DNA of 64,000 nucleotides from NCBI GenBank assembly GCA_922989275.2, contig OV277864.1:70250158-70314157 (forward strand). Direction: 5' to 3'. Below, in pieces: positions 61,968 to 64,000 of the stretch. Position 1 is the first letter of the stretch, and every line of letters begins with the position of its first letter. The position numbers and the translations under genes are program-made. The notes under the pieces were generated by a model. The model worked only from the letters and a program-made list of their open reading frames with translations. It was not told where the DNA came from and ran no database searches. The stretch comes from Gari tellinella. Lineage: Eukaryota; Mollusca; Bivalvia; Cardiida; Psammobiidae.

Positions 61968-62104
61968 TTAATTCGATATACAATTCGGGGTTGTTTTATT
62001 GGAAGCAACGTTTCTTGCGTGGCATAAGTTTGGGGAATATTTCATCTCTTATATACAAATACCGGTATACAAGAGATAAACCACTACTTCAAACAGATTA
62101 TCCC

Positions 62105-62475
62105 GATTACTTAAAGACGTTAATATTTTCGAAACGAAGCGCAAATGCAATGGAATGACGATGGCAACCTTTTGAATTTGTTAAACATTTGTTTAATATG
62201 AATGGCAAACAGTGTAGAATCAAATCCGCTGTTTTCCTCGAAGTTACATAATGGACATTTTGACGGAAAACAAACTTAATGACGAGTGACAAACAGCTTG
62301 AATCCTGATCAGAAGCCGATATACGCGGCGTCTGATCTGGATTAAAGCTGTTTGCAATTGTAAGCCAATTTCCCTCCTTATAACGAATCTCTACGATGAA
62401 CGCACACACTTTTTGTCTCCCATTAGGTGTCGTTGTAGAGAGGGGGCACTGTAATTAAAATCTTCTCCATCGTAA
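62105..62475 (-). mobile_element. Family A remnant interrupted by a family E copy
   Basis: CGAAACGAAGCGCAAATGCA, GAATGACGATGGCAACC on the left and AAAATCTTCTCCATCG on the right bracket E-type sequence. The A core is lost. Confidence 0.5.
62217..62452 (+). mobile_element. Family E MITE, left-truncated
   Basis: AAGTTACATAATGGACATTT, core 62287-62356 (GCTTGAATCCTGATCAGAAG ... GTCTGATCTGGATTAAAGC), GCACACACTTTTTGTCTCCC, right end GTTGTAGAGAGGGGGCACTG, TA. Confidence 0.7.
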
Positions 62476-62479
62476 AGCA

Positions 62480-62680
62480 ATCACATGTCTGTACCAAATA
62501 TACTCAGTGAATCTTAAATTTAGCTACAATGCATTCAGGTGATAAGCAAAATATGTGGTAAGAATGTTAAACAAGACTTTCTCAGGTTTGAAACATTTAT
62601 CACTGAAAAAATCTTTATGTATTCTTTGAACTCCATGACTGTAGACTGTCTACAATGTACTTCAATGATAAAATGCTAAA
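62480..62680. other. No feature seen
   Basis: Short spacer. AAACAAGACTTTCTC here recurs at 62890, hinting at a local repeat. Confidence 0.4.
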
Positions 62681-62682
62681 TA

Positions 62683-62868
62683 CAGTCGAATTTCGATATA
62701 TCTCGAATAAGCTTATCTCGAATTAAGAATTGAATCTGAAATTTATTTATTTATACATCGCTTAAGCCGAACAAATCCATATTTCAAAGTTGAAACTTGG
62801 CTAAGCCACGTTTTAACTTTGAAATACGTATATGTTTGACTTGAGCGGGTTCGAGAAATCGAAGTTTG
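62683..62868 (+). mobile_element. Family L MITE
   Basis: TA, CAGTCGAATTTCGATATATC; right part GCGGGTTCGAGAAATCGAAG. Central hairpin 62777-62828: ATTTCAAAGTTGAAAC, TGGCTAAGCCACG, then the mirror. Related to 18065. Confidence 0.65.
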
Positions 62869-63119
62869 ATTTATGTGATGGGAACGTGAAACAAGACTTT
62901 CTCTTACTTTAGATCATCTATCGATGTAAAAATCTCTGAAGAATTTTCGAACAGTGACTTTAGAGCCAAAATAAGCAGACGGGTCAATTATTTACGTTTT
63001 GATTACTAGAAATTTCAGACAAAGAGTCACAGGCGAGTGATAATGTATTCGCCTGCTTCAACATCGTCTGAATCAAAATCTAATAGTCATAGTATGCTTC
63101 GACTTAAGATTTATTTAAG

Positions 63120-63560
63120 ACATGAACTGGTTTTTTCAGCGTTTAAACGAAATAAACGACAGAAAATGCTCGGCAAATCCAGGCGCGATTCATTGTAAAT
63201 TTGCCGATCATTTTACGTCGAAAAAGAAATCAGTTCATTTCTTATACGAGCGTATTTACATTATATTTGCTGTAATTTCTAACATTAAATCGACATTCTA
63301 TTAGAATGCATGTATGTTTAATCCATATTAGAGGTTGTTAACATGAATAATGTGTACCCTGAAAGTAACAACCATAACCGCATTACTGAAGCAACGCAAC
63401 AAAATGATTCGCGGAGAACAGATCCATAAGCCCCGCATACTCTGCGAAAGATTTTCACAAGTCCAACCCTCTCTTGCTATTGCGTCTTTACGAATTAAAC
63501 GGCTTATTTTTCAATGGAATTGAATGGGATTTGACATTTTCAATAAATATCCACGGTCTA
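63120..63560 (+). repeat. Family I dispersed repeat, collapsed hairpin
   Basis: CGAAATAAACGACAGAAAAT, CGGCAAAT, then a damaged mirror AAATTTGCCGATCATTTTAC. The flank GAGGTTGTTAACATGAATAA and GTGTACCCTGAAAG matches 17500-17530. Confidence 0.65.
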
Positions 63561-63613
63561 CTTTTGATTGTAGTGCGTTATCGTTTCATACAACTCTTCC
63601 ACTGCTGCTTTAA

Positions 63614-63825
63614 CCCTCTTGCCGCCAAAGTGTCGTCTGTATTGGAAATGGCGTCTGCACTATTTTTAAAGTCAACTTAAGGTCTGTTTTGACTGAAGAA
63701 ATGTCGATACAAGTGTCAAACAGTTTGAATCTTGATCAGACGCCGCGTTTAGCGGCGTCTGAACAGGATCCAAACTATTTGGAAAATCGCCTTTTGGCGA
63801 CGTTGACAGCGAAAGTTAAACGGGA
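63614..63825 (-). mobile_element. Family B MITE inserted in an A right arm
   Basis: TTAA 63610-63613 and 63826-63829; ends CCCTCTTGCCGCC and GACAGCGAAAG. Core 1 at 63717-63782 with a GCGTTTAGC centre. The right flank AAACGGGAAGGAATAGCG, TTTTCTCTACCG is a family A end. Confidence 0.8.
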
Positions 63826-64000
63826 AGGAATAGCGTTTTCTCTACCGTAATTCTCTTGCACTACTAAGCGGTTTATTGCGATCAAAATAATTTGGAAGTG
63901 TCAATCAGCGATCATTCAAAACGTGATGGATCTCAGACAAGAAAAAGAAAACGGCGTTTGTGTCTGAGTCTGTAATGTTTGGTCTGTGAAACAAAACACT

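Overview
The window looks like non-coding DNA from an animal nuclear genome, most likely a mollusc and perhaps a bivalve. The reasons are AT-rich sequence, one intronless rhodopsin-type peptide GPCR, a decayed RTE-like non-LTR fragment, tRNA-derived SINEs with animal-type heads, frequent ACATGTA words, and extreme density of short inverted-repeat elements. The species cannot be fixed from sequence alone. No bacterial-type operons, rRNA or CRISPR arrays are present. Only one intact protein gene is recognised, a 385-codon class A GPCR on the minus strand at 28823-29980. The only other protein-derived sequences are a dead Tc1/mariner copy (about 4005-5098) and the RTE-like C-terminus (11866-12333).

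Nearly everything else is non-autonomous DNA transposons (MITEs), which I sort by ends and target site. Family A: about 246 bp, TA-flanked, ends CAGTGGAGAA. Family B: about 240 bp, TTAA-flanked, ends CCCTTTCACTG. Family C: about 245 bp, TTAA-flanked, ends CCCTTTACCCCATAG. Family D: about 244 bp, TTAA-flanked, left end CTCATTATCCCC. Family E: about 335-365 bp, TA-flanked, ends CAGTG plus TCCCTCCCTACAACG. Family F: about 206-219 bp, TA-flanked, ends CAGTAAAACCTC. Family J: AGGGCTGCCA ends and 8-bp duplications (hAT-like). Family K: TTAA-flanked, right end GGGCACAAATGGG. Family L: TA-flanked, ends CAGT. Smaller groups are G, H, I, M and U. 'Plus' for A means the AATAAACGCG arm comes first. For B it means the short arm comes first.

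The central observation is modularity. Most families carry a 65-75 bp, nearly perfect palindrome in the middle. Core 1 (AAACAGTTTGG, then TGATCAGACGCCG, then the mirror image) sits inside A and E (TA class) and inside B, D and K (TTAA class). Core 2 (CTTAAAGCAGG, GAAAGTAAAGCAGAATG, then the mirror image) sits inside C (TTAA class), F (TA class) and J (8-bp duplication class). The same palindromic payload is therefore carried by termini that should belong to different transposase superfamilies (pogo/Tc1-like, piggyBac-like, hAT-like). Several copies are chimeric, nested or missing one arm.

Layout: 1-10450 mixed A-E, H and F elements plus the Tc1 relic; 10450-14700 sparse, with satellite-like units, the RTE fragment, microsatellites and a TGACGTCA-rich repeat; 14700-25200 mostly old, nested elements; 25450-28800 a cluster of six young A copies ending 31 bp from the GPCR stop codon; 28823-30020 the GPCR; 30070-36000 more A copies, three of them flanked by unusual long direct repeats; 36900-46750 E, B, C and K copies, often nested; 46970-55560 A, J, B and D copies, a 292-bp direct duplication and the hAT-like element U; 55560-60400 sparse, with one well-preserved SINE; 60385-64000 F, A, B, E, L and I copies.
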